Position numbers and translations under genes: made by a program. Below the pieces are notes generated by a model, which did not search any database, was not told where the DNA came from, and saw only the letters and a program-made list of their open reading frames with translations. From Clostridia bacterium (GTDB lineage: Bacteria > Bacillota > Clostridia > Oscillospirales > Acutalibacteraceae): a stretch of 64,000 nt of DNA. Shown here in pieces: positions 16,926 to 25,897 of the stretch. The DNA is taken from contig JAGAKX010000061.1 of assembly GCA_017625435.1 (NCBI GenBank), positions 1-64,000 on the forward strand, read 5' to 3'. Numbering within the stretch: the first letter of the stretch is position 1; each line of letters opens with the position of its first letter.

Positions 16926-17537
16926 ATGGGACTTTTTGATTCACTGAAAAGACAGGCAGAGGCTGCAATCAAAAGAGAGGTTTCGCAAGGAATAAACAAA
17001 GCGGTGAACAATGCAGTTCAGCCTGTGGGTAAGGGTAAAAATCATACCGAAACCTTTACCTTTACAGCACTTCCCAGAAGTGTTGCAGAGCTTCAGGTGC
17101 TCCCCGAAGCGAGCCTTGATTCTGCATTTAAAACAACGGCACTTACTCTTGCTGCTTTGTGCAATTATGAGCACAATCCCGAAGCAACAATTGAGATGCT
17201 TGATTATCTCAAAGGACCCGGTGAGGTCAGCGGCTTTGAAAAGCAGTTTATCAAAGAGCATCTCGGTTCAGAGGGCTATAAGGCACGCTCATTTTTTGAG
17301 GGTGCAACTCCCCGCAACGGCTATCAGCCCGATACCCCCTACAGAATAACGGTTATTGAAAATCCTTATTCTTTTGATAACGAGAATTGGGCAACGCTTT
17401 ATGTTCAGAGCGGCGGTGCAGATAATCCAAGACCGATGAAGCTTCGCAAAAAACCTTCGACAGGTCAGTGGTTCCTTGTAGAAATCCAATGCCTTGCCGA
17501 TATCCGTGTGCCCGCAGAGGAAGACCCCTGGGCATAA
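16926..17537 (+). CDS. DUF6935-type conserved protein
   Basis: 203 residues, without signal peptide or membrane segment. Motifs that I associate with the DUF6935 family are visible: EMLDYLKGP, PYRITVIENPYS, QSGGADNPRPMKLR and TGQWFL, ending in PAEEDPWA. The N terminus (MGLFDSLKRQAEAAIKREV) is an amphipathic helix that could associate with a membrane. Function unknown. AAGGAGG precedes the ATG, and the gene lies 20 nt after the TPM gene in the operon. Confidence 0.75.
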   Translation: MGLFDSLKRQAEAAIKREVSQGINKAVNNAVQPVGKGKNHTETFTFTALPRSVAELQVLPEASLDSAFKTTALTLAALCNYEHNPEATIEMLDYLKGPGEVSGFEKQFIKEHLGSEGYKARSFFEGATPRNGYQPDTPYRITVIENPYSFDNENWATLYVQSGGADNPRPMKLRKKPSTGQWFLVEIQCLADIRVPAEEDPWA

Positions 17538-17562
17538 CAAATTCAAAAAAGGAGAATTTTAT

Positions 17563-18993
17563 ATGAAAAAAATATTTGCATTACTTATTGCACTCTTAAT
17601 GGTAATTTCACTTGCAGCCTGCGGTGATAAAGCTCCCGATCCTACCGACGGAACAACACAGCCTTCAGGCATTTCCGGCGGTGACATTGAAACTGCATTT
17701 TTTACAATTAAGCTCAGCGACGGCTGGATAAACATTGAAGAGGATTTCAAGAACGAAGAAGAATATGCAAAGGCAGTTCTTCAGGTGCTTGACCCCGATG
17801 ATTCTGATTATTATCTTATTGAGGCAGAAATCAAGGTTGAAATTGACGAGCCTTACGATTTCCGTGAGGACCTTGTTTACTACGGCTTCAATCAGTATGA
17901 ATATGAAGTTGATAAGGCTTATGAAACCGTTAAAATCGGCGGTGTTGACCTTCTCAGATATGATGACGGTGAAGAAACTCTCGTTTATTTTAACCGTATT
18001 GAAGGTGCAAATGCATCTGTTTACGTGGAGTTCGATGCAACAGACATCAATGATGCTCACATCGGTGCTTTGATTGAGGGAATCACCTTTAACATCAAGG
18101 ACATCGGAAACGTTGACGGTCCCTGGGAATGGGAAGGTGAGCGCTTCTCAGCAGAACCTGCAAGTGTACAGGCAGGCTCATTTACAATCAGCTCAGCATT
18201 TGTTCCCTTTGAAACGCCTGTTACAACATTTGAAGTATTTGAACACTCTGTTGCAGCAATCGGTGATAAGATGTATATGCTTGTTGACGGCGAACTCAGC
18301 GAATGCCATTATAACGGCTCAGAGCTTGCTTTTGTCAAGGCTGTTGAGCTCCCCGAGGAAGACTATGAAAGAGTTGAAGCAACATCAGACGGTGCTCTCT
18401 GGGTCAGCGGTTCCATGAATGATGTTCTCTGTATCAAGGACGGCAGCGTTGCTGCAACCTATGAAGATATAGATAAGCTCGCAATTCATCCTTCAGGTGA
18501 ATGGGGTGTTAATTATTTTACCTCAAACGAGTGTGCAATTGTCAGCTTCAGCGGTGATACGTATTCAGCAACTCCCGTAATATTTAAAGAAGCCGATACA
18601 ATAATGCATCTGTGTGTTGATGAAAACAACATTTACGTTTGTGCAAATGCTGCAGATGACAGCGGTCACAAGGTATTTGTTTACAATAAAGACGGTGTGC
18701 TTCAGAAAACTCTTTGCGATGCAGAGGGTGAGGGCCTCGGAAGTGTAACATTTGTTACACAGACCGCAAACGGTTATATCGGCTTTGACGGCAATATGAG
18801 AGATGTTCTTGTCTGGGACAAGGACGGTGCATTTGTTGCTGAAATTTCCGACAGCGAGCTGTTCGGCACAGGCTATCCCTGGTTCTGTGATTCAGCAGTT
18901 CTTGCCGACGGAAGTATTATCACGGTTATGACAGATGAACGTGAAGACCGCTCAGCAACAGAGCTTGTTGCATTTATTGTGAAAGGCTTTTAA
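17563..18993 (+). CDS. Lipoprotein with beta-propeller-like C terminus
   Basis: 476 residues. The lipoprotein signal ends SLAAC, with lipidated Cys20. Residues 45-190 form an N-terminal globular domain. The C-terminal ~270 residues contain blade-like repeats (SDGALWVSGSM, HPSGEWGVNYF, DENNIYVCANAADD, TANGYIGFDG) typical of beta-propellers. No catalytic motif is visible. AAGGAG lies 8 nt before ATG 17563. It is the last gene of the SPFH/TPM operon, ended by the terminator at 19031. It may be the extracellular component of that system. Confidence 0.7.
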   Translation: MKKIFALLIALLMVISLAACGDKAPDPTDGTTQPSGISGGDIETAFFTIKLSDGWINIEEDFKNEEEYAKAVLQVLDPDDSDYYLIEAEIKVEIDEPYDFREDLVYYGFNQYEYEVDKAYETVKIGGVDLLRYDDGEETLVYFNRIEGANASVYVEFDATDINDAHIGALIEGITFNIKDIGNVDGPWEWEGERFSAEPASVQAGSFTISSAFVPFETPVTTFEVFEHSVAAIGDKMYMLVDGELSECHYNGSELAFVKAVELPEEDYERVEATSDGALWVSGSMNDVLCIKDGSVAATYEDIDKLAIHPSGEWGVNYFTSNECAIVSFSGDTYSATPVIFKEADTIMHLCVDENNIYVCANAADDSGHKVFVYNKDGVLQKTLCDAEGEGLGSVTFVTQTANGYIGFDGNMRDVLVWDKDGAFVAEISDSELFGTGYPWFCDSAVLADGSIITVMTDEREDRSATELVAFIVKGF

Positions 18994-19030
18994 TAAGCTC
19001 AGCTGATACGTTATATTTTCTTAATTACAA

Positions 19031-19068
19031 AACCTCCTGCGAAGATAATTCTCCGCAGGAGGTTTTTT
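19031..19068 (+). terminator. Strong Rho-independent terminator
   Basis: The 11-bp arms AACCTCCTGCG and CGCAGGAGGTT are exact complements, followed by T residues. It ends the long operon. Confidence 0.85.
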
Positions 19069-19166
19069 CTGTAAACGATAATATGTGTTTGAAAGTGTAA
19101 ATCCCCCTTTTTCTTTGTAAGAAAAGCTTTTTCAGTTGTTTCGGAACAGAAATAAAAGGAACTGAG

Positions 19167-19196
19167 TTGATTTGTTCAATAACAGTATGTTATAAT
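19167..19196 (+). promoter_or_regulatory. Sigma-A promoter with ~215-nt leader
   Basis: TTGATT (19167-19172) and TATAAT (19191-19196) with an 18-bp spacer. The transcript would start near 19203, about 210 nt before the first transporter gene. That leader holds a 19-codon ORF and no riboswitch I recognise. Confidence 0.55.
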
Positions 19197-19332
19197 CAGA
19201 TTATCAGAGTGCTTTCCGTATCAGGCGGTGCTGTGTGTATGGCAAACTATAGTTTTTTTGCGGTTTTCTTTCTTTTGTAAATTCAATCAGACGGAATAAA
19301 AACTCAGTAAAAAGATTTTGCAGAGGTGTAAA

Positions 19333-19392
19333 ATGAAAGCAGATATAAATAATTTCAGGTGCTGCGTGCAGCGGAATTATAATTTTACATAA
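19333..19392 (+). CDS. Candidate 19-residue leader peptide with adjacent cysteines
   Basis: A short frame starts at ATG 19333 after GAGGTG (19323-19328) and ends at a TAA 21 nt before the transporter start codon. It encodes a peptide containing FRCCVQRNYN, with two adjacent cysteines. The position, in the leader of a transporter mRNA, suggests a regulatory upstream ORF, perhaps responsive to cysteine supply. This is speculative and depends on conservation. Confidence 0.3.
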   Translation: MKADINNFRCCVQRNYNFT

Positions 19393-19413
19393 AGAGATTT
19401 TAGGAGACAAACA

Positions 19414-19992
19414 ATGAAGTTGTTGTTGGATTTATTTCTGACATTTGCCAAAATCGGAATGTTTACCTTTGGCGGCGGATATGCAATGATATCCGTAATT
19501 GAAAATAACTGTGTTGAGAGAAAAAAGTGGATTACACACGATGAGATGATGGATATGACAGTTGTTGCGGAGTCAACTCCGGGGCCGATTGCCATTAACT
19601 GCTCCACGTTCACGGGCTATAGAATTGCAGGCTTCCCGGGAGCCTTGGCTTCAACTGTCGGTATGGTTATTCCGTCATTCATTATTATTTTTGTAATTTC
19701 AATGTTTCTTGACAACTTTCTGGAGCTGACGGTTGTTGCCAATGCTTTCAGGGGTATTAAAATTGCCGTGGGAATTCTTATTCTTGATGCGGCAATCAAT
19801 ATGATTATAAAAATGAAAAAGAAGCTTCTGCCGATGCTCATTATGATATTGTCAGGCATTGCGATGCTTTTAATAAATATTTTTTCGTGGAATTTTTCAT
19901 CAGTAAGCCTTATGCTTATTGCCGCCGCCGTAAGCCTGGTTATTTTCTTGCTCAGCGGTGGAGCAAAGAAGAAGGGCGGTGCCGAAGAATGA
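19414..19992 (+). CDS. Chromate transporter family protein, subunit 1
   Basis: 192 residues, a half-length ChrA (CHR) domain. The family signatures are present: FTFGGGYAMI near the N terminus and ESTPGPIAIN (about 50-60), followed by hydrophobic segments. Short-chain CHR proteins work as heteromeric pairs, and the second half is encoded immediately downstream with an ATGA overlap. The family exports chromate in known cases; in an anaerobe the physiological anion is unknown. TAGGAGA precedes the ATG. Confidence 0.9.
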   Translation: MKLLLDLFLTFAKIGMFTFGGGYAMISVIENNCVERKKWITHDEMMDMTVVAESTPGPIAINCSTFTGYRIAGFPGALASTVGMVIPSFIIIFVISMFLDNFLELTVVANAFRGIKIAVGILILDAAINMIIKMKKKLLPMLIMILSGIAMLLINIFSWNFSSVSLMLIAAAVSLVIFLLSGGAKKKGGAEE

Positions 19993-20552
19993 TTTATCTG
20001 GAATTGTTTCTCGGCTTTCTTAAAGTCGGATGCTTTACCTTCGGCGGAGGCTACGGTGCAATACCGCTTATCCGCGATGTAGTTCTGTCCTACGGATGGC
20101 TCAGTGAAGAAATGCTGACATATATGATTGCGGTGGGGGAGAGCACTCCCGGTCCTATTATGGTAAACCTTGCAACCTATATAGGAAGCAGTCAGGCAGG
20201 TATTTTAGGTGCCGTAATTGCCACCCTTGCTGTGGTATTTCCGTCATTCGTTATAATCCTTCTTATAACGGCACTTCTTAAAACCGCAATAAAAAACAAG
20301 TACGTGCAGGCTGTATTGAGAGGCCTCAAGCCCTGTGTGACGGGCATTGTGCTGGCAACAGGTCTTTATATGGTTTTTACCAATTTATTCGGCTCGGTTT
20401 CCGTCTTTAATACGGATATAAAGGCTCTGCTCATTGGCGCGGTATTAGTGCTTTCTATGATACTGTTTAAGCTTATAGCAAAAAAGAAATTGTCCCCCAT
20501 AATGCTGATTGTATTATCGGCAGCTGCAGGCATTATTGTTTACGGATGCTGA
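19989..20552 (+). CDS. Chromate transporter family protein, subunit 2
   Basis: 187 residues, a CHR domain homologous to the previous gene: CFTFGGGYGAIPLI near the start, GESTPGPIMVN in the middle, and several hydrophobic segments. ATG 19989 overlaps the previous stop codon (ATGA), so translation is coupled and a 1:1 complex is likely. A longer in-frame extension exists upstream but lies inside the first gene and lacks a ribosome site. Confidence 0.9.
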   Translation: MIYLELFLGFLKVGCFTFGGGYGAIPLIRDVVLSYGWLSEEMLTYMIAVGESTPGPIMVNLATYIGSSQAGILGAVIATLAVVFPSFVIILLITALLKTAIKNKYVQAVLRGLKPCVTGIVLATGLYMVFTNLFGSVSVFNTDIKALLIGAVLVLSMILFKLIAKKKLSPIMLIVLSAAAGIIVYGC

Positions 20553-20670
20553 ATATAAAATAATGAATATGGGCAATCCTGCCGAATCGGGCAACGTGTC
20601 TTTTGTTATTGCAAAATCAATGAAATGGCGGATTACCGAATAATTATCTTTTAATAGCGTGGAGTGTATT

Positions 20671-23013
20671 ATGCAATTTTTACAAACTATAATTTCTTAT
20701 CTTGCTATTGCCGGTGCATTTATTTCTTCATTGTTTTCGTGGGGGGATTCAGTTATGGTGCCTTTTTCAAATGACTACAGTATTCCGGAAAGCATCCCTG
20801 AATACTCCGTAATTGATACGGAAGAAAAAGCCGATTGGCAGGCAAAATGGATATGGGACGAGGAAAGCTTAGCAAAGAAAAACGTGTGGATGTGCTTTTA
20901 TAAAAACGTAATCCTTGATTCAGTTCCGAAGGTGCTCACAGCACACATCTCTGCCGATTCGAAATACCGCCTTTACATAAACGGAGAAACGGTTGTTTTT
21001 GAAGGCGGCGTGAAGTGGGGACCTGCAAAAAACAGCGGATATTATGACAGCATTGATATTGCCCCTTATCTGAAAAAAGGAGAAAACTCTGTCTGTGCAC
21101 TTGTGTGGTATTGGGATAATGAAACAAGCTATTCTTACAGCGGCAGCGGTCAGGGCGGTTTTCTTTTTGAAGCGGTAAATGATGATATTGCTATAATTTC
21201 AGACAGCAGCTGGAAGGTAAAAAGAAACGATGCCTTTGTTGACAGTCCTCTTTATGCTCCGAATTACCGCCTTCCCGAATACAGTATTTATTACGATGCA
21301 AGAAATGATATAGGAGATTGGACAACTGCGGGCTTTGATACTTCAGACTGGGAAAATGCAACGGAATATGCTCTCGGCGGTGAGGGTGTTTACGGTAGGC
21401 TTTACCCCAGAGGAATTCCGTTTCTCAAGGACTTCGGTCTTAAAGATTATGAGAATTCCGAAAAATATGAAGACCATACCGTAAAAAAGCTTTTCGGTGA
21501 AAAAATCACCGTTGATATTCCTTATAATGCACAGGTGACACCCTATCTCAGAGTTACGGCACCTGCAGGGAAAAAGATAAGAATAACCACGGAAAATACC
21601 CTCATCGGTGCAGTTTCAACTACCTATATAACCAAAGACGGTGAGCAGGAATTTGAGGCACCCGGATGGTTTAACGGCGAACATATTACTTATAAAATCC
21701 CCAAGGGGGTTACGGTTTTATCCTTGCAGTACCGTGAAACGGGATACAATACCGAATTCAGCGGTAATTTCCGTTGTGACGATGAATTTATGAATTCACT
21801 CTGGCAGAAATCCCTTCGTACTCTTTACGTTACAATGCGTGACAATTTTATGGATTGTCCCGACAGAGAAAGAGCACAGTGGTGGGGTGATGTTACAAGT
21901 GAAATGATAATGACAATGTACTCTCTTGACAGTAATTCCTATCTTCTGTATCAGAAGGGCGTAGAGGCAATGCTGTCCCACGTTGACAGCACTAAGGTGC
22001 TTCAGACGGTAGTTCCCATAAACAATGAATTATTTGAGCTTCCCGTTCAGCAGCTGGCAGGAATTGTCGGATTTTTCACTTACTACGAATACACGGGTGA
22101 CGAGGCATTTTTAGAAAAGGTTTACGGTGCATCCCTTGATTACCTGAAGCTCTGGGAAATGGGTGATAACAATCTTGTGATTCACCGCGGCGGCTCCTGG
22201 GACTGGCCTGATTGGGGAAACAAGGCGGATATGACCGCTATTGAAAATGCCTGGGTTTATTATGCGCTTTCCTCTGTGGAAAAAATGGCTGATATTCTGG
22301 GAAAAGCTGATGATATAAAGTTTATTTCCGAAAGAAAAGCTGCAGTCGAAAAAGGCTTTGCTTCTCTTTGGACAGAAAAAGGCTTTAAGAGTGATGATGT
22401 AAGAAAGCCCGACGACAGAGCAAATGCACTTGCAGTATTATCGGGACTTGCAACAGAAGAACAGTACGAAGCAATTAAAAATGTGCTGACAACTGTCAAG
22501 AATTCAAGTCCGTATATGGAGTATTATGTTCTTGAGGCACTTTGTAAAATGGGTGAATATGAAGCGGCGTATGACAGAATAAAGGACAGATATTCCGATA
22601 TGGTAAACGAGGATTATTCCACCCTATGGGAATTCTGGGATGCCTGGAGAGGCACTAAAAACCACGCCTGGAGCGGAGGACCTCTCGTTATTATGAGTAA
22701 GCATTTCGCAGGCATTTCGCCTCTTACTGCAGGCTATGAAAAGGTAAAAATTGATCCGCAGTATGCTCTTTGCGACAATATGAGCTGTACCGTACCCGGT
22801 GTTAAGGGTCTTATAACTCTCGACTATAAAAAGACAGACGGGGGATATATAGTAAACCTTACGCTTCCTGAGGAAATGACGGCAGATTTATATGTGCCGG
22901 AAGGTGCCGAGGTAAATATAAACTCCGTGCTTTACTATAAAGACGGAGGATATATTAATGACTCAGACAATACTAAAATTGTAATAACAGAAAAAATTAT
23001 GCCCGCTGAGTAA
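20671..23013 (+). CDS. Alpha-L-rhamnosidase, GH78 family
   Basis: 780 residues. An N-terminal hydrophobic segment (1-25) serves for export. A rhamnosidase N-terminal domain follows (QAKWIWDEESLAKK), then an (alpha/alpha)6 barrel and a C-terminal beta domain. The catalytic cluster MDCPDRERAQWWGD gives Asp395, Glu400 and Asp407, the same 5- and 7-residue spacing as Asp567/Glu572/Asp579 of Bacillus RhaB. Glu654 (STLWEFW) fits the catalytic base. The enzyme removes terminal rhamnose from plant polysaccharides or glycosides. ATG 20671 is preceded by GTGGAG. The GH28-like gene downstream suggests pectin (rhamnogalacturonan) use. Confidence 0.85.
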   Translation: MQFLQTIISYLAIAGAFISSLFSWGDSVMVPFSNDYSIPESIPEYSVIDTEEKADWQAKWIWDEESLAKKNVWMCFYKNVILDSVPKVLTAHISADSKYRLYINGETVVFEGGVKWGPAKNSGYYDSIDIAPYLKKGENSVCALVWYWDNETSYSYSGSGQGGFLFEAVNDDIAIISDSSWKVKRNDAFVDSPLYAPNYRLPEYSIYYDARNDIGDWTTAGFDTSDWENATEYALGGEGVYGRLYPRGIPFLKDFGLKDYENSEKYEDHTVKKLFGEKITVDIPYNAQVTPYLRVTAPAGKKIRITTENTLIGAVSTTYITKDGEQEFEAPGWFNGEHITYKIPKGVTVLSLQYRETGYNTEFSGNFRCDDEFMNSLWQKSLRTLYVTMRDNFMDCPDRERAQWWGDVTSEMIMTMYSLDSNSYLLYQKGVEAMLSHVDSTKVLQTVVPINNELFELPVQQLAGIVGFFTYYEYTGDEAFLEKVYGASLDYLKLWEMGDNNLVIHRGGSWDWPDWGNKADMTAIENAWVYYALSSVEKMADILGKADDIKFISERKAAVEKGFASLWTEKGFKSDDVRKPDDRANALAVLSGLATEEQYEAIKNVLTTVKNSSPYMEYYVLEALCKMGEYEAAYDRIKDRYSDMVNEDYSTLWEFWDAWRGTKNHAWSGGPLVIMSKHFAGISPLTAGYEKVKIDPQYALCDNMSCTVPGVKGLITLDYKKTDGGYIVNLTLPEEMTADLYVPEGAEVNINSVLYYKDGGYINDSDNTKIVITEKIMPAE

Positions 23014-23021
23014 ATTTATAT

Positions 23022-23049
23022 TTGAAAATGTGTATCGGTGTGATATAAT
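23022..23049 (+). promoter_or_regulatory. Promoter of the GH28-like gene
   Basis: TTGAAA (23022-23027) and TATAAT (23044-23049), spacer 16 bp, located between the GH78 and GH28-like genes. Confidence 0.5.
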
Positions 23050-23081
23050 ATAAGAAATGTAAACCTTAAGGAGGTTTTTCT

Positions 23082-24719
23082 ATGCAGGAAATTATAAAAT
23101 TTTTCTTTACAGTTTTAACAACACTTTCACTTTTCTGCACAAATCTTTTTTGTCCCGCAACGCTTTCTCCCGAGAGTGAAGATTTTGATTTTTCATATCT
23201 TTCTTATCCCGATGAAGCAATAATCACACTTGAAGAAGCAGGTCTTACAGAAGCAGAGCTTGTCGGCCGTGCCTCTGCCGAGCTTCCCGAATATGTGCAG
23301 TCAGGCGGTTATGACGACATAAACGGCATTACAATTTCTCCCTATTATACCGCAAAGATAAGCGGTATGGAAATTCCCGTTTATGCATCGGTTGTGTTTA
23401 TCCGTGTTGACGATACCGGAACGCTTCATTCCTTCTCCGAAATATATGTTGATGCGGATGAGGAGTTTTCCTTCAATATTGAAATAACGGGTGCAGACGT
23501 AACACTTAAAAATGCTGTAGTGCTTCCGCAGTCCCACGGCGTGAAGGCAAAGTGCGAGAATAACACCGTTTCTGCTTCAATCAATAAAACGGGAATTTAT
23601 ACCTTCCTTTTCAATGATGCAAATCAGTATTACGGCTATACTCTTATGGTCCGTGAAAAAATTGATGAGGACAAGGAAATTGCCGAATATGTAGCTGAAT
23701 ACGGCGAGGATAACGTAATTGTTCTTGATAAGGGTGTTTACGAATATGATTACGTAAATTTCGTTGCACAGAACAATCAGGTAATTTATCTCAGAGAAGG
23801 TGCTTATGTTATAGCAAATCACCTTTTCGATATTAACAGCGCCGAGGATGAAAACAAATATTTTGAAGACAGCGCCTGGTATCACAATTCAATAGGGCTT
23901 ACAAGATACCCCTTCCTTAATTTCTTCAACTGCAACAATCTGACACTTACAGGCAGAGGTGTAATAGACCTTACCCGTCTTGACAGAAGAGAAAGACGCG
24001 GTGTTGTGTTTACCGACTGCAATAATATTACCGTTAGCAATATCAAAATCATTAATTCTCCCGAGTGGTCATTTATTGCTTATTGCTGTAATGGTGTAAA
24101 GATTGATAATGTTGATATTATCGGTAACCGCGGAAACTGCGACGGCTTTGCAATCTGCAACAGCCATAATGTAACTGTTGACAACTGCTTTGCAAGAGTT
24201 GCGGACGATACCTTTGAAGTAAAGGCTCTCGGCGGCAGAATGGGCAGTGATAATATCACCTTCACAAACTGTATAGCCTGGGGCGGTTATGCAAGATGCT
24301 TCGGTATCACGGGCGAGGTCAACAAGAGTATTACCGACGTAACCTTCCGCGACTGTGCCGTAATTTACCGTGACGGTATATGGAATAATGACAGAATCGG
24401 CTCCCTTGTTGTTGTGGCAGAGCAGACCGAAGGCAGTATTGACGGTGTGCTTTTTGAAAACATTGAAATTTTCCGTGACGAGGGCAGACCTATGCTTGTA
24501 AAGATTTATGACGAGGAAGCAGAGAATTTTGAAATCAAAAACATTGTTTTCAGAAATATTTCCTACACCTCATATATGGCTCCCAAAATCGCAGGAACGA
24601 AGAGCGACACAAATACGGTTCAGGTAGAGCTTGAAAATATCACCGCCTTCGGAAAAACTCTCAGATACCCTAAAACAATGTTTGAAATCGGAAGATACTG
24701 CGATGTAGCTTCAAAGTAA
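23082..24719 (+). CDS. GH28-like right-handed beta-helix enzyme
   Basis: 545 residues. The signal peptide covers the first ~25 (hydrophobic, ending near CPATLS). A beta-sandwich-like region follows, and from about residue 270 a parallel beta helix with repeating turns (NNLTLTGRGVIDL, NNITVSNIKIINS, HNVTVDNC). GH28 acidic positions are present: Asp354 in GNCDGF, and Asp375/Asp376 in ADDTFEVK. The usual GHG and RIK signatures are not seen; GGYARCFGITGE stands in that region, so substrate or mechanism may differ from true polygalacturonases. AAGGAGG lies 7 nt before the ATG. It probably acts on pectin together with the upstream rhamnosidase. Confidence 0.75.
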   Translation: MQEIIKFFFTVLTTLSLFCTNLFCPATLSPESEDFDFSYLSYPDEAIITLEEAGLTEAELVGRASAELPEYVQSGGYDDINGITISPYYTAKISGMEIPVYASVVFIRVDDTGTLHSFSEIYVDADEEFSFNIEITGADVTLKNAVVLPQSHGVKAKCENNTVSASINKTGIYTFLFNDANQYYGYTLMVREKIDEDKEIAEYVAEYGEDNVIVLDKGVYEYDYVNFVAQNNQVIYLREGAYVIANHLFDINSAEDENKYFEDSAWYHNSIGLTRYPFLNFFNCNNLTLTGRGVIDLTRLDRRERRGVVFTDCNNITVSNIKIINSPEWSFIAYCCNGVKIDNVDIIGNRGNCDGFAICNSHNVTVDNCFARVADDTFEVKALGGRMGSDNITFTNCIAWGGYARCFGITGEVNKSITDVTFRDCAVIYRDGIWNNDRIGSLVVVAEQTEGSIDGVLFENIEIFRDEGRPMLVKIYDEEAENFEIKNIVFRNISYTSYMAPKIAGTKSDTNTVQVELENITAFGKTLRYPKTMFEIGRYCDVASK

Positions 24720-24762
24720 TATTTGCGGTAAAAAATAAAACCGAGGCTGAGGCTTCTGAATA

Positions 24763-24807
24763 AAAAAAGAGACCTGAAAAACGTGCGATACGTCTTTCAG
24801 GTCTTTC
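24763..24807. terminator. Bidirectional terminator
   Basis: AGACCTGAAA pairs with TTTCAGGTCT around a small inner hairpin. A-rich and T-rich flanks on the two sides allow use from both strands, between the GH28-like gene and the minus-strand membrane protein. Confidence 0.75.
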
Positions 24808-24814
24808 TGTATTA

Positions 24815-25039
24815 TTATGTCAAAAGCTTTATTATTCCTATAGCGGCAGCAATGAGACCTACGGGAATAAGAAGGAAGAAGCCGCCCAAAAGGATAAGGC
24901 ATACGATGAATATCGGGACAGCCAAAACCAGAAGTATGGTGGCAACTATTTTTGCCAGTCCCCATGTGATTCTGAAGGTAAGGCTTACCGCCTTAATAAG
25001 TAAAACGATTGCCAGGATTGAGATAATTATTTCAAGCAT
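24815..25039 (-). CDS. Small, very hydrophobic membrane protein
   Basis: 74 residues, almost entirely hydrophobic, with two long membrane segments (about 3-20 and 30-70). There are few charged residues and no recognisable family. AAGGAG lies 7-8 nt upstream of the ATG on the minus strand. Its start overlaps the 3' end of a 43-codon frame (25027-25158), so the two are probably translated from one transcript. Confidence 0.6.
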   Translation of the reverse strand: MLEIIISILAIVLLIKAVSLTFRITWGLAKIVATILLVLAVPIFIVCLILLGGFFLLIPVGLIAAAIGIIKLLT

Positions 25040-25158
25040 TGTGATTTCTCCTTTTTCTGTGTTTTTTGTATTTCGATGCCTACACGTTTTGCATAGGACG
25101 GATTTTTTGATATTTTTTCTGAAAGCCTGATTGCTGATATTTTATGCTTCGGTGACAT
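25027..25158 (-). CDS. Small basic protein overlapping the membrane protein start
   Basis: A 43-codon minus-strand frame from ATG 25156-25158 to a stop at 25027-25029, preceded by AAAGGAG at good spacing. The peptide is strongly basic (MSPKHKISAIRLSEKIS at the start) and soluble. It ends 13 nt inside the next gene, which suggests coupled translation. It could be a short DNA- or RNA-binding protein or a non-conserved ORF. Confidence 0.4.
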   Translation of the reverse strand: MSPKHKISAIRLSEKISKNPSYAKRVGIEIQKTQKKEKSQCLK

Positions 25159-25310
25159 TTTTGATACTCCTTTTTTTCTCTGTGATTCAATAATAACCTT
25201 TTATCGGCAAAAAATGAATGACAAAAAGTGCAAAAACGGGACATATAAATTTACAATCAGTGCAGATTTATGCAAAAGCGGCTGCAAGCAAGAAGCCTGC
25301 ACCGCTTTAT

Positions 25311-25811
25311 TTATTCACTTATGATTTTATTGTATTTTTCAATGTTGATTTTATCGCTTGCAAGCATCTGCTCGACCCAGAGCTGCAGCGTTTCAACTGT
25401 GATTGAAATCTTTTCCAGTTCTTTCTGTATGTAAACAAAATCCCTTATTTCGTCGTCTTCTATAACTCCGTCGGCAGTAATTTCAATCAGCCGTTCCTGA
25501 TTCTTCTTCATTGAATTAAGTGAAGAGAGCATTTCAAGAACAATCTGGGTTAAATCCTTCACCTTGATTTCGGGGACGTATTTTTCGCCTATGGGACATT
25601 CCTTTGAGCAGTAATGGTTACAAAGGGTCGGCTCCTTGTAAATCTCGGAAAGAAGCATAACCTCCTGGGGTGTCACGGGGAATTTTCCGTTTTCAATTCT
25701 TTCAAGCCTTTCGGGCTGCACAGGTGTTCCCGATGCCAATGCTTTATCACAGACCTCGTCTCTTGTAAGATTATGGTCTTTTCTTATTTTTTTGTAAATT
25801 GTTTCAGCCAT
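25311..25811 (-). CDS. XRE-family regulator with extended C terminus
   Basis: 166 residues. An XRE helix-turn-helix occupies about residues 1-55 (ETIYKKIRKDHNLTRDEVCD through RLERIENGKFPVTPQEVMLL). A cysteine-containing stretch (TLCNHYCSKECPIG) follows and may bind a metal. The rest is a helical, probably coiled-coil tail. I chose the ATG at 25811 because GGAGGA precedes it; a longer in-frame version (to 25886) has no ribosome site. Target and signal are unknown. Confidence 0.75.
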   Translation of the reverse strand: MAETIYKKIRKDHNLTRDEVCDKALASGTPVQPERLERIENGKFPVTPQEVMLLSEIYKEPTLCNHYCSKECPIGEKYVPEIKVKDLTQIVLEMLSSLNSMKKNQERLIEITADGVIEDDEIRDFVYIQKELEKISITVETLQLWVEQMLASDKINIEKYNKIISE

Positions 25812-25897
25812 AAAGTCCTCCTGTGAAGTATGGTAAACGGATATCTTAATCAATCCGATAGATTTATAGTAATTATAGCACAACAAAAAATTTAATA

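Noticed and set aside
19203..19413. Known riboswitch in the chromate-transporter leader
   Set aside because: No conserved aptamer core (SAM, cobalamin, TPP or similar) can be recognised there.
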